From WS-2 sp036507005 (GTDB lineage: Bacteria; Eisenbacteria; RBG-16-71-46): a stretch of DNA of 47,176 nucleotides. The notes below the pieces were generated by a model. That model had not been told where the DNA came from, did not search any database, and was given only the letters and a program-made list of their open reading frames with translations. The stretch is taken from positions 1-47,176 of the forward strand of contig DASXQT010000059.1 in assembly GCA_036507005.1 (NCBI GenBank). Direction: 5' to 3'. Positions 1 to 11,367 of the stretch are shown piece by piece. Made by a program: the position numbers and the translations under genes. How positions within the stretch are numbered: the stretch's first letter is position 1; every line of letters starts with the position of its first letter.

Positions 1-371
1 CGTAGTGCCAAGCGCTTGGGGAGGAATGGAATGAGCACTGGGGGTTGGGGCAGAACGGGGGCACCAGGGGGGCCGCCGCGCGGGACATGCCCGCAGGTCA
101 GCGCAAGAGCCCTGCCATCTCCAATCTTCCGAGCACAACTCACCCGCTGAGCCTCCGCGGCCCGCGGGCATCCGCTCGGTTCACGGCCGCCCGGCCGGCG
201 TTCTCGCCCGCTTCGGGCGCGGCGAATCCGCGCGGGGGGCGCGCGCCCGTGTGATAAAATCGCTCGTCGAATCCAGGCCTCGACCCTGAGACCGCCCACC
301 CGGAAACCACATCGAACATGGGTCCCTTGGAGTCACACCTGGGCCGCCCGGCAGGGAGGCAGGGAAGCCCG
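1..371. other. Non-coding leader region upstream of the GGDEF gene
   Basis: I see no convincing gene here. Positions 8-19 are a perfect 12-bp palindrome (CCAAGCGCTTGG), possibly a repressor site for a gene outside the window. The rest is G+C-rich, with an AT-rich patch around 252-260 that looks like an extended -10 element for the downstream gene. Confidence 0.5.
252..260 (+). promoter_or_regulatory. Extended -10 promoter element for the GGDEF gene
   Basis: The sequence TGATAAAAT reads as an extended -10 (TG, one base, TAAAAT). No good -35 box lies 17 bp upstream, which is usual for extended -10 promoters. It is about 110 bp before the chosen start. It is the only AT-rich patch in this leader. 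Confidence 0.4.
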
Positions 372-1703
372 ATGCGTCGCAAGCACATCGATTTTCGCGA
401 GCTGCTCGAGCGCCTGCTGCCACTCGAGGAGCTTCCTCCCGCCGACCGCGGCGCGGTCGAGCGGGCGCTCAAGAGCGGCGTGTCGGAGCAGCTCGAGCAG
501 GCGGCGCTCTACGCGCTCCAGCAGCTCGAGCGCGTCGGGGCGCTGAGGCGGCTCCCCCCGGCGCGCAACGGCGGCGCTCCCCTCCTGCGCTACCAGCCCC
601 GCGACGGCATGGACGTCATCACGATCCAGCTTCCGGGCGCCGCGCGGCGCGATGGCGTGGTGTCGTTCCCGCGCGCCGGCCTCCCGCCCCAGGCGCAGGC
701 GAGCCTCGAGCACGTGCGGAGGCTGCTGTGGCTCGAGGACGAGCGCACCCTCACCGACCCGCGCGGCTCGCGCACGCGGCTCGGCCTGCTCCCCCAGCTC
801 GCGCGTGTCGGCGCCGACCTTCTGGGCGGGAGCGAGGTGCGCCTGGTGCCGGCGGTCGGCGACCCGGCCGGGCCCTCGGCCGCGCTCGAGTCCGAGCTGG
901 GGAGCGAGGCGGCGGCGCACCCCGAGATCCTCTATTACTGTCCCGACCTCCAGCTCTCCGCCCGGCTCGCCAAGGCGACGCAGGGCCGCGGCATGCGCTC
1001 CGCGGTGTTCGCGGGCCTGCCGCACGGCGGCGAGGAGCCGCTCGGCCACCTCGAGGTCCTGGGCCGCGGGGCGGATGCGTTCGGTCCCGACGACCTCGCG
1101 CGCGTGGCGCTGCTCGCCGACACCTGCGGGGCGACGATGGAGCGCGCCGCGCGCCTGGCGAAGGTGGCGTTCATCGATCCGCTGACCGCGGTCTACAACC
1201 GCAGCTACTTCGACCTCGAGGTGCGGAACGAGATGGCGCGCTCCGAGCGCGAGCAGTCCTCGCTGGCGCTGTGCATCGTGGACATCGACGACTTCAAGCG
1301 ATTCAACACCCTGTACGGCTACGAGGCCGGCAACGAGGTGCTGGCCCACGTCGCGCAGACCCTGAAGCGCGGCGTGCGTCCCTTCGACACCGTGGCGCGC
1401 TGGGGGGGCGAGGAGTTCGCGGTGCTGCTGACCTCGCCGATCCACGCCGCGGACGTGACGGCGATCTCGGAGCGCCTGCGCCTGCTGGTGGAGCGCCAGA
1501 CCGTGGAGCTGGAAGGCCTCGACCGCCGCTCGCATCGCGTGGGTGTCACGGTGAGCATCGGCGTGGCGGTGTTCCCCGAGCACGGCACCGAGCCCGCCGG
1601 GCTGTGGCGCGGCGCCAACCAGGCGCTGCTCGCCGCCAAGCGCCCGCCCAAGAACCGCGTGGTGTTCTTCGAGCGCGAAGCCGGGCCGTCGTCGCGGGGA
1701 TGA
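372..1703 (+). CDS. Diguanylate cyclase (GGDEF) with N-terminal GAF-like sensor region
   Basis: Predicted to make cyclic di-GMP from two GTP. The C-terminal GGDEF domain (about residues 270-435 of 443) carries the active-site motif GGEEF at 345-349. An intact inhibitory site RPFD precedes it by five residues, so product feedback inhibition is expected. Residues about 100-265 look like a GAF-type sensor region; no transmembrane helix is seen, so the protein is probably cytosolic. I prefer ATG 372, preceded by the purine-rich stretch GGGAGGCAGGGA, over ATG 318, which would add 18 residues of low-complexity sequence. The gene is monocistronic and converges with the FG-GAP gene across a strong hairpin. 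The GGDEF call is firm; the ligand is unknown. Confidence 0.93.
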   Translation: MRRKHIDFRELLERLLPLEELPPADRGAVERALKSGVSEQLEQAALYALQQLERVGALRRLPPARNGGAPLLRYQPRDGMDVITIQLPGAARRDGVVSFPRAGLPPQAQASLEHVRRLLWLEDERTLTDPRGSRTRLGLLPQLARVGADLLGGSEVRLVPAVGDPAGPSAALESELGSEAAAHPEILYYCPDLQLSARLAKATQGRGMRSAVFAGLPHGGEEPLGHLEVLGRGADAFGPDDLARVALLADTCGATMERAARLAKVAFIDPLTAVYNRSYFDLEVRNEMARSEREQSSLALCIVDIDDFKRFNTLYGYEAGNEVLAHVAQTLKRGVRPFDTVARWGGEEFAVLLTSPIHAADVTAISERLRLLVERQTVELEGLDRRSHRVGVTVSIGVAVFPEHGTEPAGLWRGANQALLAAKRPPKNRVVFFEREAGPSSRG

Positions 1704-1710
1704 GGTTTCT

Positions 1711-1742
1711 CCGGCGGCGAGCCGGCCGCCGCGCGCCGCCGG
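1711..1742. terminator. Bidirectional hairpin between convergent genes
   Basis: CCGGCGGCG (1711-1719) is exactly complementary to 1734-1742, with a 14-nt loop that can pair further. It lies directly between the stop codons of the GGDEF and FG-GAP genes. There is no clear T-tract, so it may act as a Rho-assisted terminator or 3'-end stabiliser. Confidence 0.5.
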
Positions 1743-4700
1743 TCAGCGGCCGCGGATGAGCTTGCTCGCCACCCTCTCGCCGCCGGCCTCGAGCCGCGCC
1801 CAGTAGATGCCGGCGGGCACCGCCGTGCCGCGCTCGTCCCTGCCGTCCCAGGCCGCGGAGTGCGCGCCCGCCTCCTCGAATCCGTCCACCAGCGCCGCCA
1901 CGCGCCGGCCGAGCAGGTCGTGGATTGACAACCGTATGGCGCCCGCCCGCGGCAGCACGTAGCGCACGACCGAGAGTGAGCGGGACGGGTTGGGAGCGAT
2001 GCTCTCGAGCCTCGGGCCGCCGGTCGGCGGCCTCGTTTCGCGAACCTCCGTGGTCGCCACGGGGCTGTGCAGGTCCCAGTAGACGTAGGCCCGCCCCTCG
2101 TTGTCCGAGCCCGCATCGAACTTCTGCGCGCCGACGATGACGTCGGGATAGCCGTTGTGGTTGAGGTCCCCCGCGCCCGCGACCGACCACCCGAACCACG
2201 CGTTGGCCTGGTGGCTCCCCTCGATCCAGGTGGGGTTCACGGGCAGGCCGTAGGGGGAGCCGCGATAGAGGAACGCGGCTCCCTCGTCGACCTCGTCGCC
2301 GTCGTAGAGGTAGGCGCCGACCACGACGTCGGAGCAGCCGTCCCGGTTGATGTCGCCGGCGTTCGCGACCGAGCAGCCGAACGCGGCGCCCGCCTGGTCG
2401 ATCTCGGCGGTCCACGCGGGCGTCGCGCCCAAGCCCGAAGCGGATCCGTGGAACACGTACGCGCGCCCCTCGTCCGTCTCGCCGCCGTCGTAGAGGTAGG
2501 CGCCGACGATGACGTCGGAGTACCCGTCGCCGTTCACGTCGCCCGCCGAGGCCACCGACCAGCCAAACCGGGCCTCGGCCTGGTCGCTCTCCCCGGTCCA
2601 GGCGGGCGCCGCGGCCAGCCCGGCGGCGCCGCCGAGATAGACGAACGCGCGCCCCTCGTTGTTCTCTCCGTGGTCGAAGGTCCGGGAGCCGACGATGACG
2701 TCCGAATAGCCGTCGCCGTTCACGTCCCCGGCGCACGCCACCGAGCTGCCGAAGTCCGCGCCGCCCTGGTTGCCCTCGGCGCTCCACGCGGGCGTCGCCG
2801 CGAGCCCGGCGGCGGAGCCCAGAAAGACGGTGGCCCGCCCTTCGTCGATCTGGCCGTTGTCGTAGCGGTGGGCGCCGACGATCACGTCGTCGTAGCCATC
2901 GCCGTTCACGTCCCCGGCGGTCGCCACCGAGTAGCCGAAGCGGGCGTCGGTCTGGTCGCTCTCGGCGGTCCACGCGGGCGTCGCCATGAGCCCCGTCGCG
3001 GAGCCGAGGTAGACGAACGCCCGGCCCTCGTCGGTCTCGCCGTCGTCGTACTGGTAGGCGCCGACGATCACGTCGGCGTAGCCGTCGCCGTTCACGTCCC
3101 CCGCCGCAGCCACCGAGTAGCCGAACAGGGCGGCGTCCTGGTCGCTCTCGGCGGTCCAGGAAGGGCTGAGTCGAAGGCCGCTGGCGAATCCGAGGTAGAC
3201 GAACGCGCCGCCCTCGTCGCTCTGGCCGTGGTCGTACCAGGGAGCGCCGATGAGGACGTCGGGATAGCCGTCGCCGTTCACGTCGCCCGCCGGCGCCACC
3301 GAGAATCCGAAGTGCGCGTGCGCCTGGTTGCTCTCGCCCACCCACGCGCCGGCGATGGGCAGGCCGGTGGCGGCGCCGAGGTAGACGGAGGCGCCCCCCT
3401 CGTCGCTCTCGCCGTCGTCGAATGCGTAGGCGCCCACGATGATGTCGGAGTACCCGTCGCGGTTCACGTCGCCCGCGGTGGCCACCGAACAGCCGAAGAA
3501 GCCGCCCGATTGGCTGCCGTCGACGATCCACGCGGGGCCTTCGCCGAGACCGGTGGCCGAGCCGTCGTAGACGTACGCGCGCCCGCGGCCGATGAGGAGC
3601 TGGCTGTTGAAGGCGTAGGCGCCGACGATGACGTCGGAGTAGCCGTCGCCGTTCACGTCGCCGGCGGTCGCCACCGACCAGCCGAAGGCCGCGCCGGCCA
3701 CGTTGGACTCGGCGGCCCAGGCGGGGCCGATGCCGAGCCCGGTGGCGGAGCCCAGGTAGAGGAACACCCGCCCCTCGTCGGTCTGGCCGTCGTCGAACGA
3801 GCTGGCGCCGATGACGACGTCGGAGAAGCCGTCGCCGTTGACGTCGCCCGCCGCCGCCACGGTGTTGCCGAAGAAGGCCCCCGCCTGATTGCCTTCCGCG
3901 GTCCACGCGGCGGCCACGCCCGGCCCCGAGGGCGAGCCCAGGTACAGGTACGCCCGCCCCTCGGCGGCCTGCCCGTTGGAATAGTGATGGGCGCCGACCA
4001 CGACGTCGTCGTAGCCGTCGCCGTTGACATCCCCCGCGGTCGCCACGGAGTTGCCGAAGAACGCCGACGCCTGGTCGCTCTCCGCCGTCCAGACCGGGAC
4101 CGCGGCGAGCCCCGCGGACGAGCCCAGGTACACGTACGCCCGTCCTTCGGCCACCTGCCCCTGGGAGTACTGAGACGCGCCGATGATGACGTCGTCGTAG
4201 TGGTCGCCGTTGACGTCGCCCGCCGTCGCCACCGAGATGCCGAAGCTGGAGCCGCCCTGGTCGCTCTCCGCAGTCCAGGCCGGGCTCGCGGCGAGGCCCG
4301 AGGCCGAGCCCAGGTACACGTACGCCCGTCCCTCGTCGGTCTGGCCGCCGTCGTAGAACTCGGCGCCCACGATCACGTCGGAGTAGCCGTCGCCGTTCAC
4401 GTCCCCCGCGCTCGCGACCGAGACGCCGAAGAACGACCCAGCCTGGTTGCTCTCGGCGGTCCATTGCGGGACGGTCCGCAGACCCGTGGGCGAGCCCCAG
4501 TAGACGAACGCGCGCCCCTCGTCGGCCTGGCCGTTGTCGAACTGGTACGCGCCGACGATGACGTCGGAGAACCCGTCCCCGTTGACGTCTCCCGCCGTGG
4601 CCACGGAGTAGCCCAGGTTGGCGCCATCCTGGTTGCCTTCGGCGCTCCAGGCCGGAGTGCTCACCATCGGATCGATGGTCAGGGGGTAGGACGCACCCCG

Positions 4701-5471
4701 GTCGTCCACCTCGATCGCGAGCGAGCCCCGCGCCACCTCGAGCCGGGCCTCGAGCTTCTTCCCGAGCGCGTCGAAGGCCGCGAGGCTCCCGTAGCGGAGG
4801 ACCGGCGCTCCCGCATGATCGGCGAAGAAGGAGACCGCGTCGCCGCCGGCGCTCGCCCGCGCGCGCAGCCGGTCCGAGACCTTCCCTTCGACCCGGACCC
4901 GGCCTTCACCCGCGGGCCGATCCGCGATCGTGAAGCCCTGCTCCAGGCCGCCCGGCAGGTTCTCGTACCACTCGACCATGCCTCCCCGGCGGTACTCCAC
5001 TCGCGATCCCCGGGCCTCCGGCGCTGCGACTGTGAGCGCCCGCATCCTCCCCGACCGTCCCCACGCCGTGGTCTGCCAGGTCCAGCTCCACGCGCCGTGC
5101 TTCGCCGTGCGGGGGACCACCTCGACGCCGGCGCCACGGAACCAGGCTCTCAGGTTCTGCACCCGGTTGGGGGCCTGGAACCCCTGCGCGACCTGCGTTG
5201 CCTGGTACTCGCCACGCTCGATCGCCGCCTGCGCCCGGGCCTCCCAGCTCCCGCCGGCTCCGGCCGGGGCGGTGAGCGTGGATGCGGGGGGCTCCGGCAC
5301 GGAGACCGGATCGGCGACGAGAAGGCAGACGGGGGCCAGGGCCCAGAAGAGGGTTTTCAGGGGGGAGATCTCTTCGCGGGGGTACGAACGGTCGGCTACG
5401 GCGCTCGCGGGGGCGGTCGATGTCGAGTGGAGCCGGGATGACTCCGCGAAGGACACTCGCAAGAGTCGCAC
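1743..5471 (-). CDS. Exported 14-repeat FG-GAP protein with C-terminal FlgD-like Ig domain
   Basis: Large predicted surface or secreted protein. The N-terminal ~270 residues hold a signal peptide and a region of unknown fold. Residues about 274-1140 are 14 tandem FG-GAP repeats of about 62 residues, each with FG.SVA.AGDVNGDG and a Ca-binding-like DxNxDG loop. FG-GAP repeats build seven-bladed propellers in integrin alpha chains, so 14 repeats would fit two propellers (inference). The last ~85 residues are a FlgD-like Ig domain (WDGRDERG, IYWARLEAG), a common C-terminal anchoring or sorting module in FCB bacteria. The listed start is GTG 5471, which has no clear ribosome site and would bury the signal peptide. 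CTG 5360 would give a typical signal peptide beginning (M)KTLFWALAP and is probably the real start. The ligand is unknown. Confidence 0.85.
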   Translation of the reverse strand: MRLLRVSFAESSRLHSTSTAPASAVADRSYPREEISPLKTLFWALAPVCLLVADPVSVPEPPASTLTAPAGAGGSWEARAQAAIERGEYQATQVAQGFQAPNRVQNLRAWFRGAGVEVVPRTAKHGAWSWTWQTTAWGRSGRMRALTVAAPEARGSRVEYRRGGMVEWYENLPGGLEQGFTIADRPAGEGRVRVEGKVSDRLRARASAGGDAVSFFADHAGAPVLRYGSLAAFDALGKKLEARLEVARGSLAIEVDDRGASYPLTIDPMVSTPAWSAEGNQDGANLGYSVATAGDVNGDGFSDVIVGAYQFDNGQADEGRAFVYWGSPTGLRTVPQWTAESNQAGSFFGVSVASAGDVNGDGYSDVIVGAEFYDGGQTDEGRAYVYLGSASGLAASPAWTAESDQGGSSFGISVATAGDVNGDHYDDVIIGASQYSQGQVAEGRAYVYLGSSAGLAAVPVWTAESDQASAFFGNSVATAGDVNGDGYDDVVVGAHHYSNGQAAEGRAYLYLGSPSGPGVAAAWTAEGNQAGAFFGNTVAAAGDVNGDGFSDVVIGASSFDDGQTDEGRVFLYLGSATGLGIGPAWAAESNVAGAAFGWSVATAGDVNGDGYSDVIVGAYAFNSQLLIGRGRAYVYDGSATGLGEGPAWIVDGSQSGGFFGCSVATAGDVNRDGYSDIIVGAYAFDDGESDEGGASVYLGAATGLPIAGAWVGESNQAHAHFGFSVAPAGDVNGDGYPDVLIGAPWYDHGQSDEGGAFVYLGFASGLRLSPSWTAESDQDAALFGYSVAAAGDVNGDGYADVIVGAYQYDDGETDEGRAFVYLGSATGLMATPAWTAESDQTDARFGYSVATAGDVNGDGYDDVIVGAHRYDNGQIDEGRATVFLGSAAGLAATPAWSAEGNQGGADFGSSVACAGDVNGDGYSDVIVGSRTFDHGENNEGRAFVYLGGAAGLAAAPAWTGESDQAEARFGWSVASAGDVNGDGYSDVIVGAYLYDGGETDEGRAYVFHGSASGLGATPAWTAEIDQAGAAFGCSVANAGDINRDGCSDVVVGAYLYDGDEVDEGAAFLYRGSPYGLPVNPTWIEGSHQANAWFGWSVAGAGDLNHNGYPDVIVGAQKFDAGSDNEGRAYVYWDLHSPVATTEVRETRPPTGGPRLESIAPNPSRSLSVVRYVLPRAGAIRLSIHDLLGRRVAALVDGFEEAGAHSAAWDGRDERGTAVPAGIYWARLEAGGERVASKLIRGR
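2055..4655 (-). repeat. Tandem ~186-bp coding repeats (14 FG-GAP units)
   Basis: Fourteen in-frame units of about 186 bp encode the FG-GAP repeats. The core phrase translating as AGDVNGDGYSDVIVGAY recurs in nearly every unit with small changes. The most divergent unit has an insertion (AFNSQLLIGRGRAY), and the two C-terminal units vary the core to DINRDG and DLNHNG. High similarity between units suggests expansion by duplication, and makes the locus prone to recombination and misassembly. Confidence 0.85.
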
Positions 5472-5624
5472 CGGTCCGTGCGGCGGCGTGCGCGCGCTCG
5501 GAGGGTGGAAGCCGTTGCGCGCGGCGGGCCGGCGTCACGGGACCGGCGCAGGCCCGGGCCGGATGGCGCGCGATCCCCCGGCGCATGGGGCGGAGGGCGC
5601 AGCGGGCTCGCGGCGCCCGTCAAC

Positions 5625-6278
5625 TCACGCCTTGAGCACCTTGTACGCGTGGACCCCGCGGTTCTCCAGGAACATCGGGATGCACCACAGCATGCAGAGC
5701 GGCTCGATCGCGCGCGCCGCCTCGACCGCGCCCAGGTCCTCGATCTCCCAGCCGAAGTCGGTGAGGATCGCCTTGACTTGGGTCTTCGCGCCGGCGTCGT
5801 TGCCGCACATGAACATCGTGGGCGGGCCGCCGGGCAGCTTGGGATCGACCATGCAGGCGTTGCCCACGCACGAGAACGCCTTGACGAAGCGGGCCTCGGG
5901 CGCGCGGCGCTGGAGGCGCTCCATCAGCGACTCCTCCAGCGTGGTGAAGTAGTGGAGCACCCCATGGCTCGGAGGGGTGCGCGAGATCGGGTTGGTCGTG
6001 TCGATCACGGCCTTGCCCGCCAGGTTCGCGGGCCCGCACAGGTCGACCGCCGACTCGGCGGCCTCGCCCTTGACCGCGAGCACCACCACCTCGCCGAACT
6101 TCGCGGCTTCCGCGAAGGTGCCGGTCGCGGCCTTCGCTCCCGCGCCGCGCTTCCACTCGGCGAGCTTCGCCGGGTCGCGGCTCCCGCGCATCACGTCGTG
6201 GCCATGCTTCAGGAATCCGTTGGACAGCACCGTGCCCACCTGCCCGGTTCCGATCACGCCCACCTTGGGCTTCGCCAT
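5625..6278 (-). CDS. NADP-binding dehydrogenase, F420-dependent NADP reductase-like
   Basis: A 217-residue Rossmann protein starting MAKPKVGVIGTGQVG, where the GxGxxG nucleotide-binding loop sits at residues about 10-15. The sequence resembles the NADP oxidoreductase/F420-binding family (NpdG/YrpG-like), which moves hydride between NADP(H) and F420 or acts on other substrates. F420 dependence cannot be inferred from this window. ATG 6278 is chosen because AAGGAG precedes it; the open frame extends upstream only as low-complexity sequence. It begins 28 bp after the clpB stop and is probably cotranscribed with clpB. The cellular role is unknown. Confidence 0.78.
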   Translation of the reverse strand: MAKPKVGVIGTGQVGTVLSNGFLKHGHDVMRGSRDPAKLAEWKRGAGAKAATGTFAEAAKFGEVVVLAVKGEAAESAVDLCGPANLAGKAVIDTTNPISRTPPSHGVLHYFTTLEESLMERLQRRAPEARFVKAFSCVGNACMVDPKLPGGPPTMFMCGNDAGAKTQVKAILTDFGWEIEDLGAVEAARAIEPLCMLWCIPMFLENRGVHAYKVLKA

Positions 6279-6306
6279 CTCGACTCCTTTCGCGGAAGGA
6301 ACCGCC

Positions 6307-8913
<2,607 letters not shown>

Positions 8914-9111
8914 GGCGGCGGAACTCCTCCCTGCAAGTGCGCAGCGAGGTTAGCACAGCCCTCGGTGAGCGCGACCGCCGGCGCGCGGGGCCCCGCGGCG
9001 CGCCGGCGTGAACCCGGCCGGCCGGGACGCCGATAGAGACCAGAGCCGGAGTCGGCTGCCGGAGGCCGGGGGGCCTCGTGGCAGTCGGCGTCCAACCAGA
9101 GGAGTGAGCAG

Positions 9112-9291
9112 ATGAGCTTGATGAGGCAGCCGATGTCGGGCGCCCGGCCGGAGCCCGGGTCCCGCAGCTTCGAGGAGCAGGTCCGGCAGCGGGCCTACGA
9201 GATCTACCTGTCGCGCAAGCGCGAGGACGCGCCCGGCGACGCCGTCTCCGACTGGGTGCGGGCCGAGCAGGAGCTGCGCAGGTCGCGGTAG
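9112..9291 (+). CDS. DUF2934-type small protein
   Basis: A 59-residue frame with AGGAG upstream of ATG 9112. The core RAYEIYLSRKREDAPGDAVS followed by DWVRAEQEL matches the DUF2934 pattern (helix, Arg-Ala-Tyr, Trp, Ala-Glu-x-Glu-Leu) found in small proteins of soil proteobacteria, acidobacteria and relatives. Function is unknown. It ends 4 bp from the stop of the convergent gene, so both may share a 3' region. Confidence 0.75.
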   Translation: MSLMRQPMSGARPEPGSRSFEEQVRQRAYEIYLSRKREDAPGDAVSDWVRAEQELRRSR

Positions 9292-9295
9292 CCGG

Positions 9296-10579
9296 CTACG
9301 CGGCGCGGTCGAGGTAGGGCAGGAGCAGCGGCACGACCCGGCGCCCCAGCGTCGGGTACTGCATGAGGAAGCTCATCGCTTCCTGCATCGTCTCCCACGT
9401 GAGGTTGGGGTCGTCGAGCGAGCGCGAGAGATCGAGCAGCGTGGCTCGCGCCCGGGCGCGGCTTCCCTCGGGGACCCCGAAGGAATCCACCTCGGAGGCG
9501 AGTGCCGCGACCGCGAGCGCGATGGGCGAGCGCCCCTCGCGCGTCATTCCCTCCAGCACTCCCGGAGGTGACTTGGGGACCAGGCTGAGCTGCGACGTGC
9601 GAAGCAGTTCCTCGGCGACCCGCCCGAGCGCGACGTCCTCGGGCTCGATCTCGAGATCGCGGTCGGCGAGCGGCGGGATCCCTCGCGCGGTCTCGCCACC
9701 GTAGGTCGCATCGACGCTCGGGGGCTGGGGCGCGGACGGGATGCCGGCCGGCGTCGAGCCGGTCACCACCAGCTTGGACCGCACGGCTGCGCGCGGCGGC
9801 GTCGGAGCGGATGCGGCTGCCGGAGGCGCGGGACCGAGGTCGAGCACTCCGGGCTCGGGCGCCGCCAGGAACTCCTCCAGCTCGAACTTGGCCATGGAGG
9901 GCGGGCCCGGCTTCTCGGCGGCCGGTCCGGCGACGACCTCGAAGGCCGCGACGGGCGGAGGAGGAGGAGCGCCGGCGGGCACGTGAGCTGCCGACGGAGC
10001 GATGGCTGGCGGAGCCGGTGCGGTCGCGGAAGGGTCGGGCGTCGCGAGCGGCTCCGGCGGAACCTCGGCGAAGCCGAGCAGGTCGCGGGTGAAGCCGAGC
10101 AGGTCCTTGAGCCGCGGCCGCGCGATCTTCATCGGCGCCTTGGGGGGCCGCGGCCCGTCCGGGGCTGCGGCCGCCCCGGCGCCCGAGAGGTCCACCGTCG
10201 GGAACGAGGCTTCGTCCGAGGGGAGCTGGAGCGGGCCCGCGGGGGCTGCCCCGCTCTGCGCGGAGACTCCGGTCGATTCGATCTCCGCGATGTAGTCCTT
10301 CAGCAGCGAAGCGGCCTCACCGCATCCGCGCTCGAAGTATTCGCGAATGTCCCGCTCCGCGGGACGCCCCATGGGCGGCGAGAACGGGATGCGCCGGAAG
10401 CGCTCGGACTTGCCGGGCTCGCCGGGCCAGATGCGCTGCATGCAGGTGAGGGTGTTCTGGCGCCACTGCTTGAAGACGGGCGAGCGCACGCCGGCGTTGT
10501 AGAGCCCGCCCAGCTCCTCGAGCTGGCGCGCCATCCACTGGCGAGCGGTCGCGGACGCGGAGGGGTCCGACACGGTCAC
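9296..10579 (-). CDS. Unknown protein: N-terminal helical domain, Pro/Ala-rich linker, conserved C-terminal domain
   Basis: A 427-residue cytosolic protein. Residues about 10-100 (QWMARQLEELGGL, SPVFKQWRQNT, RIWPGE, RFRRIPFSP) resemble the small helical domain at the N-terminus of predicted TIR-like nucleotide-binding proteins, which has the pattern SPEFxxWxxxTExxIxRIFG...FxxIxYSP. That resemblance is from memory and needs a profile search. Residues about 110-330 are a disordered Pro/Ala-rich linker. Residues about 335-427 form an alpha-helical domain rich in Leu and Ala. No catalytic motif is seen. The start is GTG 10579, with only a weak ribosome site. No defence genes lie alongside, so a role in immunity is speculative. 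Confidence 0.6.
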   Translation of the reverse strand: MTVSDPSASATARQWMARQLEELGGLYNAGVRSPVFKQWRQNTLTCMQRIWPGEPGKSERFRRIPFSPPMGRPAERDIREYFERGCGEAASLLKDYIAEIESTGVSAQSGAAPAGPLQLPSDEASFPTVDLSGAGAAAAPDGPRPPKAPMKIARPRLKDLLGFTRDLLGFAEVPPEPLATPDPSATAPAPPAIAPSAAHVPAGAPPPPPVAAFEVVAGPAAEKPGPPSMAKFELEEFLAAPEPGVLDLGPAPPAAASAPTPPRAAVRSKLVVTGSTPAGIPSAPQPPSVDATYGGETARGIPPLADRDLEIEPEDVALGRVAEELLRTSQLSLVPKSPPGVLEGMTREGRSPIALAVAALASEVDSFGVPEGSRARARATLLDLSRSLDDPNLTWETMQEAMSFLMQYPTLGRRVVPLLLPYLDRAA

Positions 10580-10639
10580 CGACCCCCGATCCAGGCGCGG
10601 GCGAGCGGAGAGGGCGGGGCGAAGCCATCGCGGCCTCCC

Positions 10640-11248
10640 CTACCAGGCGGAGAAGCGTTCTTCCTTCCACGGATCGGCTTCGTTGTGGTAGCCGTTCTGC
10701 TCCCAAAAGCCGGGCCGGTCCTGCGCGCTGATCTCGAGCGCGCGCACCCACTTTGCGCTCTTCCAGAAGTAGCGCCGCGGCACGACCAGGCGGAGCGGCC
10801 ATCCGTGCTCGGGCGCGAGCTCCTTGCCGTCGTGCTTGTCCGCAAGTAGTACGTCATCGTGGTCGAGCTCCGAGAGCGGGAGGTTGGTCGTGTAGCCGCG
10901 CTCGGCGTGGATGATCGCGAAGCGCGCTTCCGGCTTGACCTCCGCGCGGCGGAGCACCTCCCGGAGGGAAACGCCCTCCCAAAGGTTGTCGAAACGGCTC
11001 CAGCGGGTCACGCAGTGAATGTCGCTCCGGACCTCGACCCGCGGGAGCGACTGGAACTCCTGCCATGTCCACGTCTGCGGCCGTTCCACCAGGCCATAGA
11101 CCCGCAGGTCCCATCGGGAAAGGTCGACCTCGGGGACGGTCCCATAGTGGAGGACCGGCCACTTGTCGGTCGCGACCTGACCCGGGGGAAGCCTGGGCTG
11201 CAGCCTGGGACTGGCAGGGTTATCGGTCGGCGGGGAGCCGGGGTTCAC
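10640..11248 (-). CDS. Sulfite-oxidase-like molybdopterin oxidoreductase (YuiH-like)
   Basis: A 202-residue protein of the oxidoreductase molybdopterin-binding family. The likely molybdenum-ligand cysteine is C79 in DIHCVTRWSRFDN, and the body (LRVYGLVERPQTWTWQEFQS, WPLRLVVPRRYFWKSAKW) matches short cytosolic relatives of MsrP/YedY and sulfite oxidase. No Tat signal is present, so it is probably cytosolic. The start is GTG 11248, with AGGAGG seven bases before it. It diverges from the histidine kinase gene across a 131-bp region. The physiological substrate is unknown. Confidence 0.85.
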   Translation of the reverse strand: MNPGSPPTDNPASPRLQPRLPPGQVATDKWPVLHYGTVPEVDLSRWDLRVYGLVERPQTWTWQEFQSLPRVEVRSDIHCVTRWSRFDNLWEGVSLREVLRRAEVKPEARFAIIHAERGYTTNLPLSELDHDDVLLADKHDGKELAPEHGWPLRLVVPRRYFWKSAKWVRALEISAQDRPGFWEQNGYHNEADPWKEERFSAW

Positions 11249-11279
11249 TGAGTTTCCTCCTGGGACGTCGTGGAGACGT

Positions 11280-11301
11280 GGCCACATTGGGCGATGTGAC
11301 C
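11280..11301. promoter_or_regulatory. Dyad (possible operator) in divergent promoter region
   Basis: CACAT (11283-11287) and ATGTG (11294-11298) form an inverted repeat six bases apart, and GG/CC at the ends extend it to 7 of 8 matched positions. It lies between the divergent sulfite-oxidase-like and histidine kinase genes, so it could bind a shared regulator. Confidence 0.3.
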
Positions 11302-11367
11302 CAGCGCGGCAAGGCGGCATTGCAGAATCGGCCCCCGCGCGGCCCTGCCCTGCCCGCGCCCATGCGG

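Noticed and set aside
8..19. Palindrome CCAAGCGCTTGG as an operator
   Set aside because: The gene it would control is outside the window or not visible, so it is recorded only as a possible site.
1743..4655. Evenly spaced repeats resembling a CRISPR array
   Set aside because: The 186-bp periodicity is in frame and encodes FG-GAP repeats. The units are similar along their whole length and there are no short repeats with unique spacers.
2067..5441. Long open frame on the plus strand (1124 codons) opposite the FG-GAP gene
   Set aside because: It is a shadow of a repetitive G+C-rich gene. Its translation is low-complexity Val/Asp/Arg sequence with no domains or ribosome site.
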